A model generated the notes under the pieces. That model did not search any database. It saw only the letters and a list, made by a program, of their open reading frames with translations, and was not told the DNA's origin. From assembly GCF_001189535.1 (NCBI RefSeq), contig NZ_CP012070.1, positions 2,170,001 through 2,234,000 of the forward strand: a stretch of DNA of 64,000 bases, given 5' to 3'. Below are positions 8,214 to 16,831 of this stretch, piece by piece (the stretch's first letter is position 1; each line of letters starts with the position of its first letter). Made by a program: the position numbers and the translations under genes. The stretch is from Arsenicicoccus sp. oral taxon 190. GTDB lineage: Bacteria > Actinomycetota > Actinomycetes > Actinomycetales > Dermatophilaceae.

Positions 8214-9737
8214 ATGGCGAGCTTCGTCGATCGCGTGACCCTGCACGTGCAGGCCGGCAACGGCGGCCACGGCGTCGCGTCGGTGCACCGCGAGAAGTTC
8301 AAGCCGCTGGGCGGCCCCGACGGCGGCAACGGCGGCCGCGGCGGCTCGGTGGTGCTGCGGGTCGACCCGCAGAAGACCACGCTGCTCGACTACCACCACA
8401 GCCCGCACCGCAAGGCCGGCAACGGCAAGCCCGGCGAGGGCGGTGAGCGCAACGGCGCCGACGGGGAGGACCTGGTGCTGGGCGTGCCGGCGGGCACGGT
8501 CGTCAAGGACCGCCGCGGGGCGCTGCTGGCCGACCTGGTCACCCAGGGCGAGGAGTTCGTCGTCGCGGCCGGGGGGCGGGGTGGCCTCGGCAACAAGGCG
8601 CTGGCGTCGACCCGGCGCAAGGCGCCGGGCTTCGCGCTGTTGGGGGAGCCGGGCGACGAGCTCGACGTGGTGCTCGAGCTCAAGACGCTCGCCGACGTCG
8701 CGCTGATCGGGTTCCCCTCGGCGGGCAAGTCCTCCCTGGTGTCGGTGCTGTCCAGCGCCCGCCCCAAGATCGCGGACTACCCCTTCACGACGCTGGTGCC
8801 CAACCTCGGGGTGGTCACCGCCGGGTCCTCGCGCTACACCGTCGCCGACGTGCCCGGGCTGATCCCGGGGGCCCACGAGGGCAAGGGCCTCGGCCTGGAG
8901 TTCCTGCGGCACGTGGAGCGCTGCTCCGTGCTGGTCCACGTCGTCGACTGCGCCACCCTCGAGCCCGGGCGGGACCCGATGTCCGACCTCGAGGCGATCG
9001 AGCGCGAGCTGTCGCTCTACGTCCCCGACGAGACGCTCGGCGGCCGACCGCTCACCGAGCGCACCCGCATCATCGTGCTCAACAAGGCCGACGTGCCCGA
9101 GGCGGAGGAGCTGGCGGAGTTCGTCAAGCCGGACCTGGAGGCCCGGGGCCTCGAGGTCTTCGTCGTGTCGGCGGTGGCCCGCACCGGCCTCAAGGAGCTG
9201 GGCTTCGCCCTGGCCCGGCACGTGGAGGCCGCCCGGCGCGAGGTCGAGCAGGTCGAGCCCAAGCGCGTCGTGCTGCGTCCGCGCGCCGTGGACGACACCG
9301 GCTTCACCGTCCGCCGGGAGAACACCTCGGACGGCGTGCTCTACCGCGTCGCCGGCGAGCGGCCGACCCGTTGGGTGCGCCAGACCGACTTCACCAACGA
9401 CGAGGCCGTCGGCTACCTGGCCGACCGGCTGGCGCGGCTGGGCGTCGAGGAGGAGCTCTACAAGGTCGGGGCCGTCGCGGGCGACACCGTCGTGATCGGT
9501 GCCGAGGACGACGCCGTCGTCTTCGACTGGGAGCCCACGGTGGCCTCCGGGGCCGAGCTGCTCGGTCGACGCGGCACCGACCTGCGGCTGGAGCAGGCCG
9601 AGGGCGCCCCCCGCCCCACCCGCGCCGAGAAGCGCGAGGAGCTCGCGGACCTCAAGGCCGCCCGCCGCGCCACCGCCGCCGAGCTGGACGCGGAGCGCCG
9701 CGCCGGCCACTGGGCGACGCTGCACGACGAGGACTGA
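8214..9737 (+). CDS. obgE: GTPase Obg/CgtA
   Basis: A 507-residue ribosome-associated GTPase. The N-terminal glycine-rich Obg fold (GNGGHGVASVHREKF, GGPDGGNGGRGG) is followed by the G domain with P-loop GFPSAGKSSLVS, G3 DVPGLIPGA and G4 NKAD, and a C-terminal OCT domain (RRENTSDGVLYRV, WVRQTDFTNDEAVGYL). The last ~60 residues are an acidic/basic tail common in actinobacterial Obg. The ATG 8214 has GGAAGG upstream. Its stop is followed six bases later by proB, so the two are probably one transcript. Confidence 0.96.
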   Translation: MASFVDRVTLHVQAGNGGHGVASVHREKFKPLGGPDGGNGGRGGSVVLRVDPQKTTLLDYHHSPHRKAGNGKPGEGGERNGADGEDLVLGVPAGTVVKDRRGALLADLVTQGEEFVVAAGGRGGLGNKALASTRRKAPGFALLGEPGDELDVVLELKTLADVALIGFPSAGKSSLVSVLSSARPKIADYPFTTLVPNLGVVTAGSSRYTVADVPGLIPGAHEGKGLGLEFLRHVERCSVLVHVVDCATLEPGRDPMSDLEAIERELSLYVPDETLGGRPLTERTRIIVLNKADVPEAEELAEFVKPDLEARGLEVFVVSAVARTGLKELGFALARHVEAARREVEQVEPKRVVLRPRAVDDTGFTVRRENTSDGVLYRVAGERPTRWVRQTDFTNDEAVGYLADRLARLGVEEELYKVGAVAGDTVVIGAEDDAVVFDWEPTVASGAELLGRRGTDLRLEQAEGAPRPTRAEKREELADLKAARRATAAELDAERRAGHWATLHDED

Positions 9738-9743
9738 CGCCTC

Positions 9744-10877
9744 GTGAGCCACACTGGCGGCCGGGGGCCGGTCCACGACACGATCACGGCGGCCGGGCGC
9801 CTCGTGGTCAAGGTCGGCTCGTCCTCCCTCACGGGCAGCGACGGTGACCTGGACCCGGGTGCGATCGGGCGGCTCGTGGACGCCCTCGCGGCCCGGCGCG
9901 CCGACGGCTGCCAGGTGGTGCTGGTGTCCTCCGGCGCCATCGCCGCCGGCCTCAACCCGCTCTCGTTGCCCAAGCGACCCCGCGACCTCGCCACCCAGCA
10001 GGCCGCGGCGGCCGTGGGGCAGGGGGCGCTGGTGGCGGCATACACCGCTGCCTTTGCCCGTCACGGCGCGCGGGTCGGGCAGGTGCTGCTGACCGAGATG
10101 GACGTCACGCGCCGCTCCCACTACGTCAACGCCCGCCGGACCCTGGTCCGGCTGCTGCACCTCGGGGTCGTGCCCGTCGTCAACGAGAACGACTCCGTGG
10201 CGACCCACGAGATCAGGTTCGGGGACAACGACCGCCTCGCAGCGCTGGTCGCCCACCTGGTCAAGGCGGACGCGCTGGTGCTGCTCTCGGACGTGGACGC
10301 GGTCTACGACGGGCCGCCGTCGCGGCCCGGGGCGCGACGGATCCCGGTGGTGCGCGACGAGCGCGACCTCGAGGGCGTCGTCGTCGCCGGGTCCGCCAGC
10401 AAGGTCGGCACCGGGGGCATGACCACCAAGATCGAGGCGGCGCGGATCGCGACGGGGGCCGGGATCCCGGCGATCGTCACGTCCGCGGAGCGGGCGGCGG
10501 AGGTGCTCGCGGGGGAGGACGTGGGCACCTACTTCGCCGCGCCCGACCTGCGCCCCCGGGGCCGGTTGCTGTGGCTGCGGCACGCCTCCGCGGCGCAGGG
10601 GCGGCTGGTGCTCGACGCCGGTGCGGTCGACGCCGTGGTGCGCCGGCGGACCTCGTTGCTGCCCGCCGGGATCCTCGCCGTGTCCGGGCACTTCGCCGAG
10701 GGCGAGGCCGTCGACCTGGTCGCCGAGGACGGCCACGTCGTCGGGCGGGGCCTGGTCAACTACGCGTCCTCCGAGCTGCCCGCGATGCTCGGACGGTCCA
10801 CCCAGGACCTGGGGGCCGAGCTGGGGGAGCAGTACCGCCGGGTGGTCATCCACCGCGACGACCTCGCCCTGCTCTGA
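9744..10877 (+). CDS. proB: Glutamate 5-kinase
   Basis: A 377-residue enzyme catalysing ATP-dependent phosphorylation of glutamate, the first step of proline synthesis. The amino-acid kinase domain shows VVKVGSSSLT, SSGAIAAG, NENDSVA and the GTGGMTTKIEAA lid. The C-terminal PUA domain covers about residues 275-370 (GRLLWLRHASAAQGRLVLDAGA). The start is GTG at 9744, six bases after obgE. The second-step gene proA follows after 116 bases. Confidence 0.95.
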   Translation: MSHTGGRGPVHDTITAAGRLVVKVGSSSLTGSDGDLDPGAIGRLVDALAARRADGCQVVLVSSGAIAAGLNPLSLPKRPRDLATQQAAAAVGQGALVAAYTAAFARHGARVGQVLLTEMDVTRRSHYVNARRTLVRLLHLGVVPVVNENDSVATHEIRFGDNDRLAALVAHLVKADALVLLSDVDAVYDGPPSRPGARRIPVVRDERDLEGVVVAGSASKVGTGGMTTKIEAARIATGAGIPAIVTSAERAAEVLAGEDVGTYFAAPDLRPRGRLLWLRHASAAQGRLVLDAGAVDAVVRRRTSLLPAGILAVSGHFAEGEAVDLVAEDGHVVGRGLVNYASSELPAMLGRSTQDLGAELGEQYRRVVIHRDDLALL

Positions 10878-10993
10878 CCGGCCGTGGAGGGTCGCCTCCG
10901 CCGGGGTGGCTCGTGCCGGCGCGCCCGACGCATCCGGCAGGGCGGCCCCGAGACGGGGCGACGGGTCCTCGTCCGGTGCGGTTGGATGGCCGT

Positions 10994-12286
10994 ATGCCGC
11001 CCACCGACCCCATCGACCCCGCCGCCCGCGAGCTCGTCACCGCCCTGACCACCCGCGCCCGCGCCGCCGCGCGCGAGCTGGCGCTGCTGCCCCGAGGCCG
11101 CAAGGACGAGGCGCTGCGGGCCCTGGCCGACGCCCTGGTCGACGCCACGGACGAGATCGTCGCGGCCAACGGCCGCGACGTCGAGCGGGAGACCGCCGCG
11201 GGGATGCGGCCCAACCTCATCGACCGGCTCACGCTCGGCCCCGACCGGGTAGCGGCCGCGGCGCAGGGGCTGCGCGACGTCGCCGGTCTGCCCGACCCGG
11301 TGGGTGATGTCGTGCGCGGCAGCACGTCCCCGACCGGCCTGCAGGTCCGCCAGGTGCGGGTGCCGATGGGCGTGGTCGGGATGATCTACGAGGCGCGGCC
11401 CAACGTCACCGTGGACGCGGCGGGTCTGGCCCTCAAGTCCGGCAACGCGGCCATCCTGCGCGGCGGCAGCGCGGCGGAGCACACCAACCGGGTCCTGGTC
11501 GCGGTGATGCGCCGAGCCCTCGCCACCCTCGACATCACCCCGGACGCCGTGCAGCTGCTCGACGCTCCCGGCCGCGACGCCGTGCGTGCCCTGATGACGG
11601 CCCGGGGCGAGGTCGACCTGCTCATCCCGCGTGGCGGGGCGGGGCTCATCCAGACCGTCGTCACCGAGTCCACCGTGCCGACCATCGAGACCGGCGTGGG
11701 CAACTGCCACGTCTACGTCGACGCCGCGGCCGACCTGGAGATGGCGGAGCGGATCGTCCTCAACGCCAAGACGCACCGCACCAGCGTGTGCAACGCCGCC
11801 GAGTCGCTGCTCGTGCACCAGGACGTGGCGCCGCAGGCCCTGCCCCGGCTGCTCGGGGCTCTCGGGGCCGCCGGGGTGACGATCCACGCCGAGCCGTCGC
11901 TGCGCGAGGTCACCGAGCGCGCCGGCGCCACGTGGGTGGAGGCGACCGACGACGACTGGGCCGCGGAGTACCTCTCCCTCGACCTCGCCGTGCGCGTCGT
12001 CCCCAGCCTCGACGAGGCCCTCGACCACGTCCGACGCTGGTCCAGCGGCCACACCGACGCGATCGTCACCGCCGACCGCGCCGCCGCCCGGCGCTGGGTC
12101 ACCGAGGTCGACTCGGCGGCGGTCATGGTCAACGCGAGCACCCGCTTCACCGACGGCGCCGAGCTCGGGTTCGGCGCGGAGATCGGCATCTCCACGCAGA
12201 AGCTGCACGCCCGTGGGCCGATGGCTCTGCAGGAGCTCACGAGCACCAAGTGGGTCGTCGAGGGCGACGGCCAGGTGCGCGCCTGA
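10994..12286 (+). CDS. proA: Gamma-glutamyl phosphate reductase
   Basis: A 430-residue aldehyde-dehydrogenase-fold enzyme that reduces glutamyl phosphate with NADPH. The motifs VPMGVVGMIYEARPNVT, LKSGNAAILRGG and the catalytic cysteine in TSVCNAAESLLV are present, and the end has ELGFGAEIGISTQKLHARGPM. The ATG at 10994 is six bases after a TTGGAT -10-like element (10982-10987), so a separate leaderless transcript is possible in addition to read-through from proB. Confidence 0.95.
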   Translation: MPPTDPIDPAARELVTALTTRARAAARELALLPRGRKDEALRALADALVDATDEIVAANGRDVERETAAGMRPNLIDRLTLGPDRVAAAAQGLRDVAGLPDPVGDVVRGSTSPTGLQVRQVRVPMGVVGMIYEARPNVTVDAAGLALKSGNAAILRGGSAAEHTNRVLVAVMRRALATLDITPDAVQLLDAPGRDAVRALMTARGEVDLLIPRGGAGLIQTVVTESTVPTIETGVGNCHVYVDAAADLEMAERIVLNAKTHRTSVCNAAESLLVHQDVAPQALPRLLGALGAAGVTIHAEPSLREVTERAGATWVEATDDDWAAEYLSLDLAVRVVPSLDEALDHVRRWSSGHTDAIVTADRAAARRWVTEVDSAAVMVNASTRFTDGAELGFGAEIGISTQKLHARGPMALQELTSTKWVVEGDGQVRA

Positions 12287-12417
12287 GCCGGCCGGCCGCC
12301 ACCCCGCGGCCTGACGTGCGCCTGCACTTGCCCCTGGACTTGCTCCTCGACGTGTCGGCGGACGCGGCCCGTCTGCTCTAGGTTGGGCGCACCGGAGTCG
12401 AGAGAGGACGTGCACAG

Positions 12418-13110
12418 GTGGAAGGTCACGAGGTCTGCAAGCTGGCCAGGCTCGAGGACGCGCACTGGTGGTACCGCGAGCGCCGGCACATCCTGGGGAG
12501 GCTCATCAGCGGTATGACGCCCGGCCGCGCCCTGGACATCGGGGCTGCGGGGGGCGGCAACACGCGGGTCCTCCTCGACGCCGGGTGGCAGGCGGTGGCG
12601 CTGGAGTACACCCAGGACGGGGCCCTCGCGGCCGCCGACCGGCGGGTCCCGGTGATGCGCGCCGACGCGACCGAGCTGCCGCTGGAGTCCGGGTCGCTGG
12701 ACCTGGTCATGGCCTTCGACCTGCTCGAGCACCTCGTCGACGACGACGCCTGCGTGCGCGAGGCGCACCGCCTGCTCAAGCCGGGGGCGCCCTTCCTCGT
12801 CGCCGTGCCGGTGGACCCCAAGCTCTGGTCCGACCACGACGTGGCGGTGGGCCACGTCCGTCGCTACCTGCGCCCGGAGCTGTTGGACCTGCTGCGGCGC
12901 AACGGTTTCGACATCGAGCGCCGGTTCGCCTGGAACGTCCTGCTCCGCCCCGTCGTCGCGCTGCGCCGCCGCACGAGCCAGGGCAGCGACCTGCAGGACA
13001 CCCACTGGGCGGTCAACGCGGCGCTGCGCTCGATCATCACCGCCGAGCGCTACCTGCCGATCAAGGACCTGCCCGGCGTCACGGAATTCGTGGTGGCACG
13101 CCGTCGATGA
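12418..13110 (+). CDS. Class I SAM-dependent methyltransferase
   Basis: This 230-residue protein has the SAM-binding motif I ALDIGAAGGGNTRVLL, motif II PVMRADATELPL and the post-motif LVMAFDLLEHL followed by EAHRLLKPGAPFLVAVPV. The N-terminal WWYRERRHILGRLI is common in methyltransferases that act in sugar or cell-surface pathways. The start is GTG 12418 after GAGAGAGGA. Its 3' end overlaps by 32 bases the convergent glycosyltransferase gene, suggesting a related cell-envelope role; the substrate is unknown. Confidence 0.8.
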   Translation: MEGHEVCKLARLEDAHWWYRERRHILGRLISGMTPGRALDIGAAGGGNTRVLLDAGWQAVALEYTQDGALAAADRRVPVMRADATELPLESGSLDLVMAFDLLEHLVDDDACVREAHRLLKPGAPFLVAVPVDPKLWSDHDVAVGHVRRYLRPELLDLLRRNGFDIERRFAWNVLLRPVVALRRRTSQGSDLQDTHWAVNAALRSIITAERYLPIKDLPGVTEFVVARRR

Positions 13111-14209
13111 AGGGCGCGTCCAGCGGCTCGTCCAGCGGCGCTGCTGACGACGCCGTCGACGATTGCGATGCAGGCGAAGTCGCGGGTGCCGACGCCGGTG
13201 CTGACGCCGACGTCGCGCCCGCGGGGCGGCCGGTCGCCATACGGGCGTGACGGGGGAGCGCGAACCTGTGCTCGTCGTGGTCCCGCGCGGAGTCGTAGGC
13301 GATGAAGTAGGTGGGGCGGTCCTGCATCTGCTGGTACATCCGCCCGAGGTACTCCCCGAGGATGCCGAGGCACAGCAGCTGCAGCCCGCCCACCAGCGCG
13401 ATCATCCCGACGGTGGAGGCCCAGCCCGCGATGGCGTGCCCGGTGAAGCGGCCGATCACGGCATACGCGATGAGCAGCAGCGAGGCGATGAAGCCGCCGA
13501 AGCCGAACCACGTCGCGAGCCGCAGCGGCTTGAGGCTGAAGCCGATGATGGAGTCGACGGACAGCATCACCATCTTCATGAAGGGGTACTTCGACTCGCC
13601 GGCGGCGCGCTCCTCGCGCTTGTAGGACACGCTCGCGGAGGGGAAGTTGAGCGCCGGCACCACGAACCTCAGCACCCGGCCGTGCTCGGGCAGCGCGTTG
13701 ATCGCGTCGACCGTGGCGCGCGACATCAGCCGGAAGTCGCCGGCGTTGCCCGCGGTCTCCATGCCGGTGAGCCGGGAGTGCACGGAGTAGAACGCCTTGG
13801 CGGTCTCGCGCTTGAAGACGGTGTCGGTGGAGCGGTCCGCGCGGACGCCGTAGACGACGTCGACCCCTTCCTCCCGGGCCACCCGCAGCATGTCCTCGAT
13901 GGTCTCGGGGGGGTCCTGCAGGTCGGCGTCCAGGGTGACGACGTAGTCGCCGTGCGCGGTCACCAGCCCCGCCGAGATCGCGGCCTGGTGGCCGGAGTTG
14001 GCGCGCAGCCGCACCACGCGCAGCTGCTCCCACTCGCGGCGGTAGCGCTGCAGCAGCAGGGCCGTCTGGTCCTTGGAGCCGTCGTCGACCGCAACGACCT
14101 CATAGGTGGTGCCGAGACCGTCGAGCACGGGGCGCAGCCGCTGCACCAGCAGGGGCAGCACCTGCTCCTCGTTGTACATGGGGATCACGACGGACAGCTC
14201 AGGGACCAT
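13079..14209 (-). CDS. Family 2 glycosyltransferase (DPM1/GtrB-like) with two membrane helices
   Basis: A 376-residue enzyme. The catalytic GT-A domain has SVVIPMYNEE, VVAVDDGSKDQT and VTLDADLQDPPE, as in polyprenyl-phosphate glucosyl/mannosyl transferases. Two hydrophobic segments (FIASLLLIAYAVIG, IALVGGLQLLCLGILGEYLGR) anchor it in the membrane. A 60-residue Ala/Ser/Pro-rich tail overlaps the convergent methyltransferase gene. Minus-strand TAGTCT (14217-14222) is seven bases upstream of the ATG, so the message is probably leaderless. It likely loads a sugar on undecaprenyl phosphate; the sugar is not known. Confidence 0.88.
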   Translation of the reverse strand: MVPELSVVIPMYNEEQVLPLLVQRLRPVLDGLGTTYEVVAVDDGSKDQTALLLQRYRREWEQLRVVRLRANSGHQAAISAGLVTAHGDYVVTLDADLQDPPETIEDMLRVAREEGVDVVYGVRADRSTDTVFKRETAKAFYSVHSRLTGMETAGNAGDFRLMSRATVDAINALPEHGRVLRFVVPALNFPSASVSYKREERAAGESKYPFMKMVMLSVDSIIGFSLKPLRLATWFGFGGFIASLLLIAYAVIGRFTGHAIAGWASTVGMIALVGGLQLLCLGILGEYLGRMYQQMQDRPTYFIAYDSARDHDEHRFALPRHARMATGRPAGATSASAPASAPATSPASQSSTASSAAPLDEPLDAPFIDGVPPRIP

Positions 14210-14372
14210 GCCGACCAGACTAGGACCCTGGGGCGGTGCCGACGCTGTGGGGCGCCGGTGCGCCGCCTGTGTCGTCGCGCGGGTCCGGCCCGTATGCCGC
14301 CCGCCCCGATCCCGCCTCGATCCAGCCCCGGCGTTTCGCGGCGTGGCTGCGGCATACGGGTAACATGACCCC

Positions 14373-14591
14373 ATGACTTCTGCCCTGATCCTCGCCGAGG
14401 GTGAGCACCACGCCGAGAACGCCATGACCCTGCCCTTCGCCGACTTCTGGTTCGGCGTGCTGGCGCTGACCGTGTTCATGGCGCTGCTGGCCATCACCTG
14501 GGCGTTCCGCAACACCGCCGCCAAGCTCGGTCAGGGTGGGGTCAGCGACGCGACGCACGGCAGCCACACCTCGCCGGGAGCGCACTCCTGA
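14373..14591 (+). CDS. Small single-pass membrane protein, unknown function
   Basis: This 72-residue protein has one clear membrane helix (FGVLALTVFMALLAITWAF, about residues 27-46) and a hydrophilic C-terminus rich in Gly, Ser and His. TAACAT (14361-14366) is a good -10 box six bases before the ATG, so it is leaderless. Its stop overlaps the apparent CTG start of nadD (CTGA), implying translational coupling. I do not recognise the family. Confidence 0.75.
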   Translation: MTSALILAEGEHHAENAMTLPFADFWFGVLALTVFMALLAITWAFRNTAAKLGQGGVSDATHGSHTSPGAHS

Positions 14592-15262
14592 GCCTGCGCA
14601 TCGGCGTGATGGGTGGGACCTTCGACCCCATCCACCACGGTCACCTGGTCGCCGCGAGCGAGGTCCAGGCGTTGTTCGACCTCGACGAGGTCGTCTTCGT
14701 CCCGACGGGTCGTCCCTGGCAGAAGGACGCCGCGTCGGTCTCGCCCCCCGAGCACCGCTACCTGATGACCGTCATCGCGACGGCCTCCAACCCGCGCTTC
14801 TCGGTGTCCCGGGTCGACATCGACCGGGAGGGGCCGACCTACACCATCGACACGCTGCGCGACCTGCGCCGGCTCAACCCCGACGCGGAGCTGTTCTTCA
14901 TCACCGGCGCCGACGCCCTGTCCAAGATCCTGTCGTGGAAGGACGTCGACGAGATGTTCGGCATGGCGCACTTCATCGGGGTCACCCGGCCCGGCTACCA
15001 CCTCAGCGAGTCCGGGCTGCCGCAGGACCGGGTGAGCCTCACCGAGGTCCCGGCCATGGCGATCAGCTCGACCGACTGCCGCCAGCGCGTGGCCGAGGGC
15101 AAGCCGGTGTGGTACCTCGTGCCCGACGGCGTCGTCCAGCACATCAACAAGTACACCCTCTACGCCAGCGCGGTGCCCTCGGTGTCCGGCGACCCGGCGT
15201 TGTCGGGCATCTCCACGGGGCCGCGCCCCACCAGCACACCCACCACGGAGGATCCTGCGTGA
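14588..15262 (+). CDS. nadD: Nicotinate-nucleotide adenylyltransferase, apparent CTG start
   Basis: A nucleotidyltransferase that makes deamido-NAD from nicotinate mononucleotide. Motifs: GVMGGTFDPIHHGHL, the FVPTGRPWQK loop, the FITGADALSKIL segment and the signature SSTDCR (ISST) near the end. The first canonical codon (GTG 14606, M-M-G-G-T-F) would delete the first beta strand LRIGV that all family members have, and no ATG, GTG or TTG exists in frame upstream. CTG at 14588 has GGGAG (14576-14580) seven bases upstream and overlaps the preceding stop as CTGA, so I place the start there (224 aa). Confidence 0.9.
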   Translation: MSLRIGVMGGTFDPIHHGHLVAASEVQALFDLDEVVFVPTGRPWQKDAASVSPPEHRYLMTVIATASNPRFSVSRVDIDREGPTYTIDTLRDLRRLNPDAELFFITGADALSKILSWKDVDEMFGMAHFIGVTRPGYHLSESGLPQDRVSLTEVPAMAISSTDCRQRVAEGKPVWYLVPDGVVQHINKYTLYASAVPSVSGDPALSGISTGPRPTSTPTTEDPA

Positions 15263-15699
15263 CCGCCACCCCGCGTGCTCTCGAGCTCGCCAAGGCCGCC
15301 GCCCTCGCGGCGGACGACAAGCGTGCCCGCGACATCATCGCCCTGGACGTCAGCGACCAGCTGGCGCTGACCGACATCTTCGTCCTGGCCTCCGCGCCCA
15401 ACGATCGCCAGGTCCGCGCGATCGTCGACGCGGTCGAGGACAAGCTCCGCGAGCTGGGCGCCAAGCCGGTGCGCCGCGAGGGCGAGAAGGACGGTCGGTG
15501 GGTGCTCATCGACTTCGTCGACGTCGTCGTGCACGTGCAGCACACCGACGAGCGCGAGTTCTACGGCCTGGAGCGGCTGTGGAAGGACTGCCCGGTCGTC
15601 GACCTCGAGCTCCCCGACCCCTCCGGTCGTGAGGACGAGGACGACCCGTATGCCGACGCCCCCGCCCGCCTCACCGGGTGGCCGGGCCTGCGCGACTGA
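15259..15699 (+). CDS. rsfS: Ribosome silencing factor RsfS
   Basis: A 146-residue protein of the Iojap/RsfS family, which binds L14 and blocks subunit joining when nutrients are short. Visible motifs: DDKRARDIIALDVSDQL, TDIFVLASAPNDRQVRAIVD and the conserved DFVDVVVHVQH. The GTG start at 15259 overlaps the nadD stop (GTGA) and is preceded by GGAGG. A 30-residue acidic tail follows the domain. Confidence 0.95.
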   Translation: MTATPRALELAKAAALAADDKRARDIIALDVSDQLALTDIFVLASAPNDRQVRAIVDAVEDKLRELGAKPVRREGEKDGRWVLIDFVDVVVHVQHTDEREFYGLERLWKDCPVVDLELPDPSGREDEDDPYADAPARLTGWPGLRD

Positions 15700-15702
15700 C
15701 CC

Positions 15703-16353
15703 ATGGCGCGTCGACTCATCGTGCTGCGCCACGGCGAGACCGGGCACAACGCAGCCGGGATCTGGCAGGGGCAGCTGGACGTGGCGCTGTCGGACGTCGG
15801 CGTCGCGCAGGCGCGAGCCGCGGCGCCGTTGATCGCGGCGCGACGACCCGACCTCGTCGTCTCCTCGGACCTGGCGCGGGCCGCCGCCACCGCCGACCTG
15901 GTGGGGGAGCTGCTGGGCGTCGAGGTGGAGCGGGACGAGCGGTTCCGCGAGATCCACGTCGGGGAGTGGCAGGGCCGCTCGGGGGACGAGGTGCGGGCGG
16001 AGTATCCCGTCGAGGCCGAGCGGATGCTCACCGGCGACGACTTCAGGCGGGGCGGCACGGGGGAGTCGGTGGCCGAGGTGGCAACCCGGACCCTCGCGGG
16101 CGCCCTCGACGTGATCGACCGCCTCCCCGAGGACGGGATCGCGGTGATCGTCTCGCACGGCGTCGCCGCTCGGGCGCTCGCTGCGGAGCTCGTCGGCCTG
16201 CCGCAGAAGCAGGCCTGGCTGCAGCTCGGGGGGCTGCGCAACTGCCACTGGGCCGAGCTCGGCCAGGTGCGCTCCGGCGGCTGGCGCATCGACGCCTGGA
16301 ACCTCGGCGCCCCCGACGCGGTCGAGGGCGCGCCCTGGCCGACCGAGCGCTGA
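15703..16353 (+). CDS. Histidine phosphatase family protein
   Basis: A 216-residue phosphatase with the catalytic LRHGETGHNAAG motif at residues 8-19, a second histidine in VIVSHGVAARAL and the conserved Arg/Glu pairs (SSDLARAAATA, EIHVGEWQGRS). It begins four bases after rsfS, a position where Actinobacteria often encode a phosphoglycerate-mutase-like enzyme such as glucosyl-3-phosphoglycerate phosphatase. The substrate is not certain from sequence. Confidence 0.88.
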   Translation: MARRLIVLRHGETGHNAAGIWQGQLDVALSDVGVAQARAAAPLIAARRPDLVVSSDLARAAATADLVGELLGVEVERDERFREIHVGEWQGRSGDEVRAEYPVEAERMLTGDDFRRGGTGESVAEVATRTLAGALDVIDRLPEDGIAVIVSHGVAARALAAELVGLPQKQAWLQLGGLRNCHWAELGQVRSGGWRIDAWNLGAPDAVEGAPWPTER

Positions 16354-16395
16354 GGAGGTGGCCGGCGGGGCGTGGCTCCCGACCGGCCGGTCGAT

Positions 16396-16425
16396 TTGGT
16401 CGCGGCGGTGAACTCTGGCTAAAGT
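16396..16425 (+). promoter_or_regulatory. tRNA-Ala promoter
   Basis: TTGGTC (16396-16401), an 18-base spacer, then TAAAGT (16420-16425) preceded by TGGC. Transcription would begin near 16432, about 50 bases before the mature tRNA. Confidence 0.75.
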
Positions 16426-16483
16426 AATCCAGTCGCCGCGAGCGTGAGCCCGCGAGCGTCAACCCACGGGATCCGTCCTGTGA

Positions 16484-16558
<75 letters not shown>

Positions 16559-16572
16559 CACCAGCACGACAG

Positions 16573-16594
16573 ATGCCCCGCCTCGGCGGGGCAT
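16573..16594 (+). terminator. Terminator after tRNA-Ala
   Basis: A nine-base stem (ATGCCCCGC, 16573-16581, with its complement 16586-16594) and a four-base loop are followed by TCGTCTTTCTCC, giving a T-rich tail of a rho-independent terminator. Confidence 0.85.
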
Positions 16595-16602
16595 TCGTCT
16601 TT

Positions 16603-16662
16603 CTCCGGGCCGAAGTTCTCCGGGCCGAAGTTCCCCGGGCCGAAGCGCTCCGGGCCGACACG
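16603..16662. repeat. 15-bp minisatellite, four units
   Basis: Two identical units CTCCGGGCCGAAGTT (16603-16617, 16618-16632) are followed by two degenerate ones (16633-16647, 16648-16662). The array is intergenic, between the tRNA terminator and the leuS promoter. No function is visible. Confidence 0.9.
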
Positions 16663-16726
16663 GTGGTCGGGAGGGGCGGGCGGTTCGGCATACGGGCGCG
16701 CCACGAGGCCGACCCGCACCCTGCGG

Positions 16727-16732
16727 TAGCCT
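16727..16732 (+). promoter_or_regulatory. -10 box of the leuS transcript
   Basis: TAGCCT lies six bases before the GTG of the leuS leader ORF, so the start point should be at or next to that GTG. No convincing -35 was seen. Confidence 0.6.
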
Positions 16733-16738
16733 GGGCCG

Positions 16739-16774
16739 GTGGCCCATCAGCAGCTCCTTGTCGGGCCGCGCTGA
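16739..16774 (+). CDS. leuS leader peptide (11 aa)
   Basis: A leaderless GTG opens the 11-codon ORF MAHQQLLVGPR followed by TGA. It carries two adjacent leucine codons, CTC and the CTT codon that is rare in this GC-rich genome. Its last codons form the 5' arm of hairpin 16765-16797, which is followed by an intrinsic terminator before leuS. Slow decoding at the leucine codons when charged leucyl-tRNA is scarce would change which hairpin forms. The arrangement is seen in the sequence; the regulatory reading is inference. Confidence 0.6.
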   Translation: MAHQQLLVGPR

Positions 16775-16831
16775 CCACGTCGGACGACCAGCGCGGCTGC
16801 CCCTCCCTGAGCGAGGGGCGTTTGTGTGTCC
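16765..16831 (+). promoter_or_regulatory. leuS attenuator: overlapping hairpin plus terminator
   Basis: Hairpin 1 pairs GCCGCGCTG (16765-16773) with CAGCGCGGC (16789-16797), nine perfect pairs whose left arm includes the leader stop codon. Hairpin 2 pairs GCCCCTC (16799-16805) with GAGGGGC (16813-16819) and is followed by GTTTGTGTGTCC, an intrinsic-terminator form. The leuS start is 40 bases further on. Confidence 0.65.

Noticed and set aside
12315..12381. Leucine-rich short frame before the methyltransferase (possible leader peptide)
   Set aside because: No promoter precedes it, no terminator follows, and the downstream gene has no link to leucine.
13050..14033. Alternative Arg/Ala-rich frame opposite the glycosyltransferase end
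   Set aside because: Shadow of the glycosyltransferase gene; composition is typical of out-of-frame GC-rich sequence.
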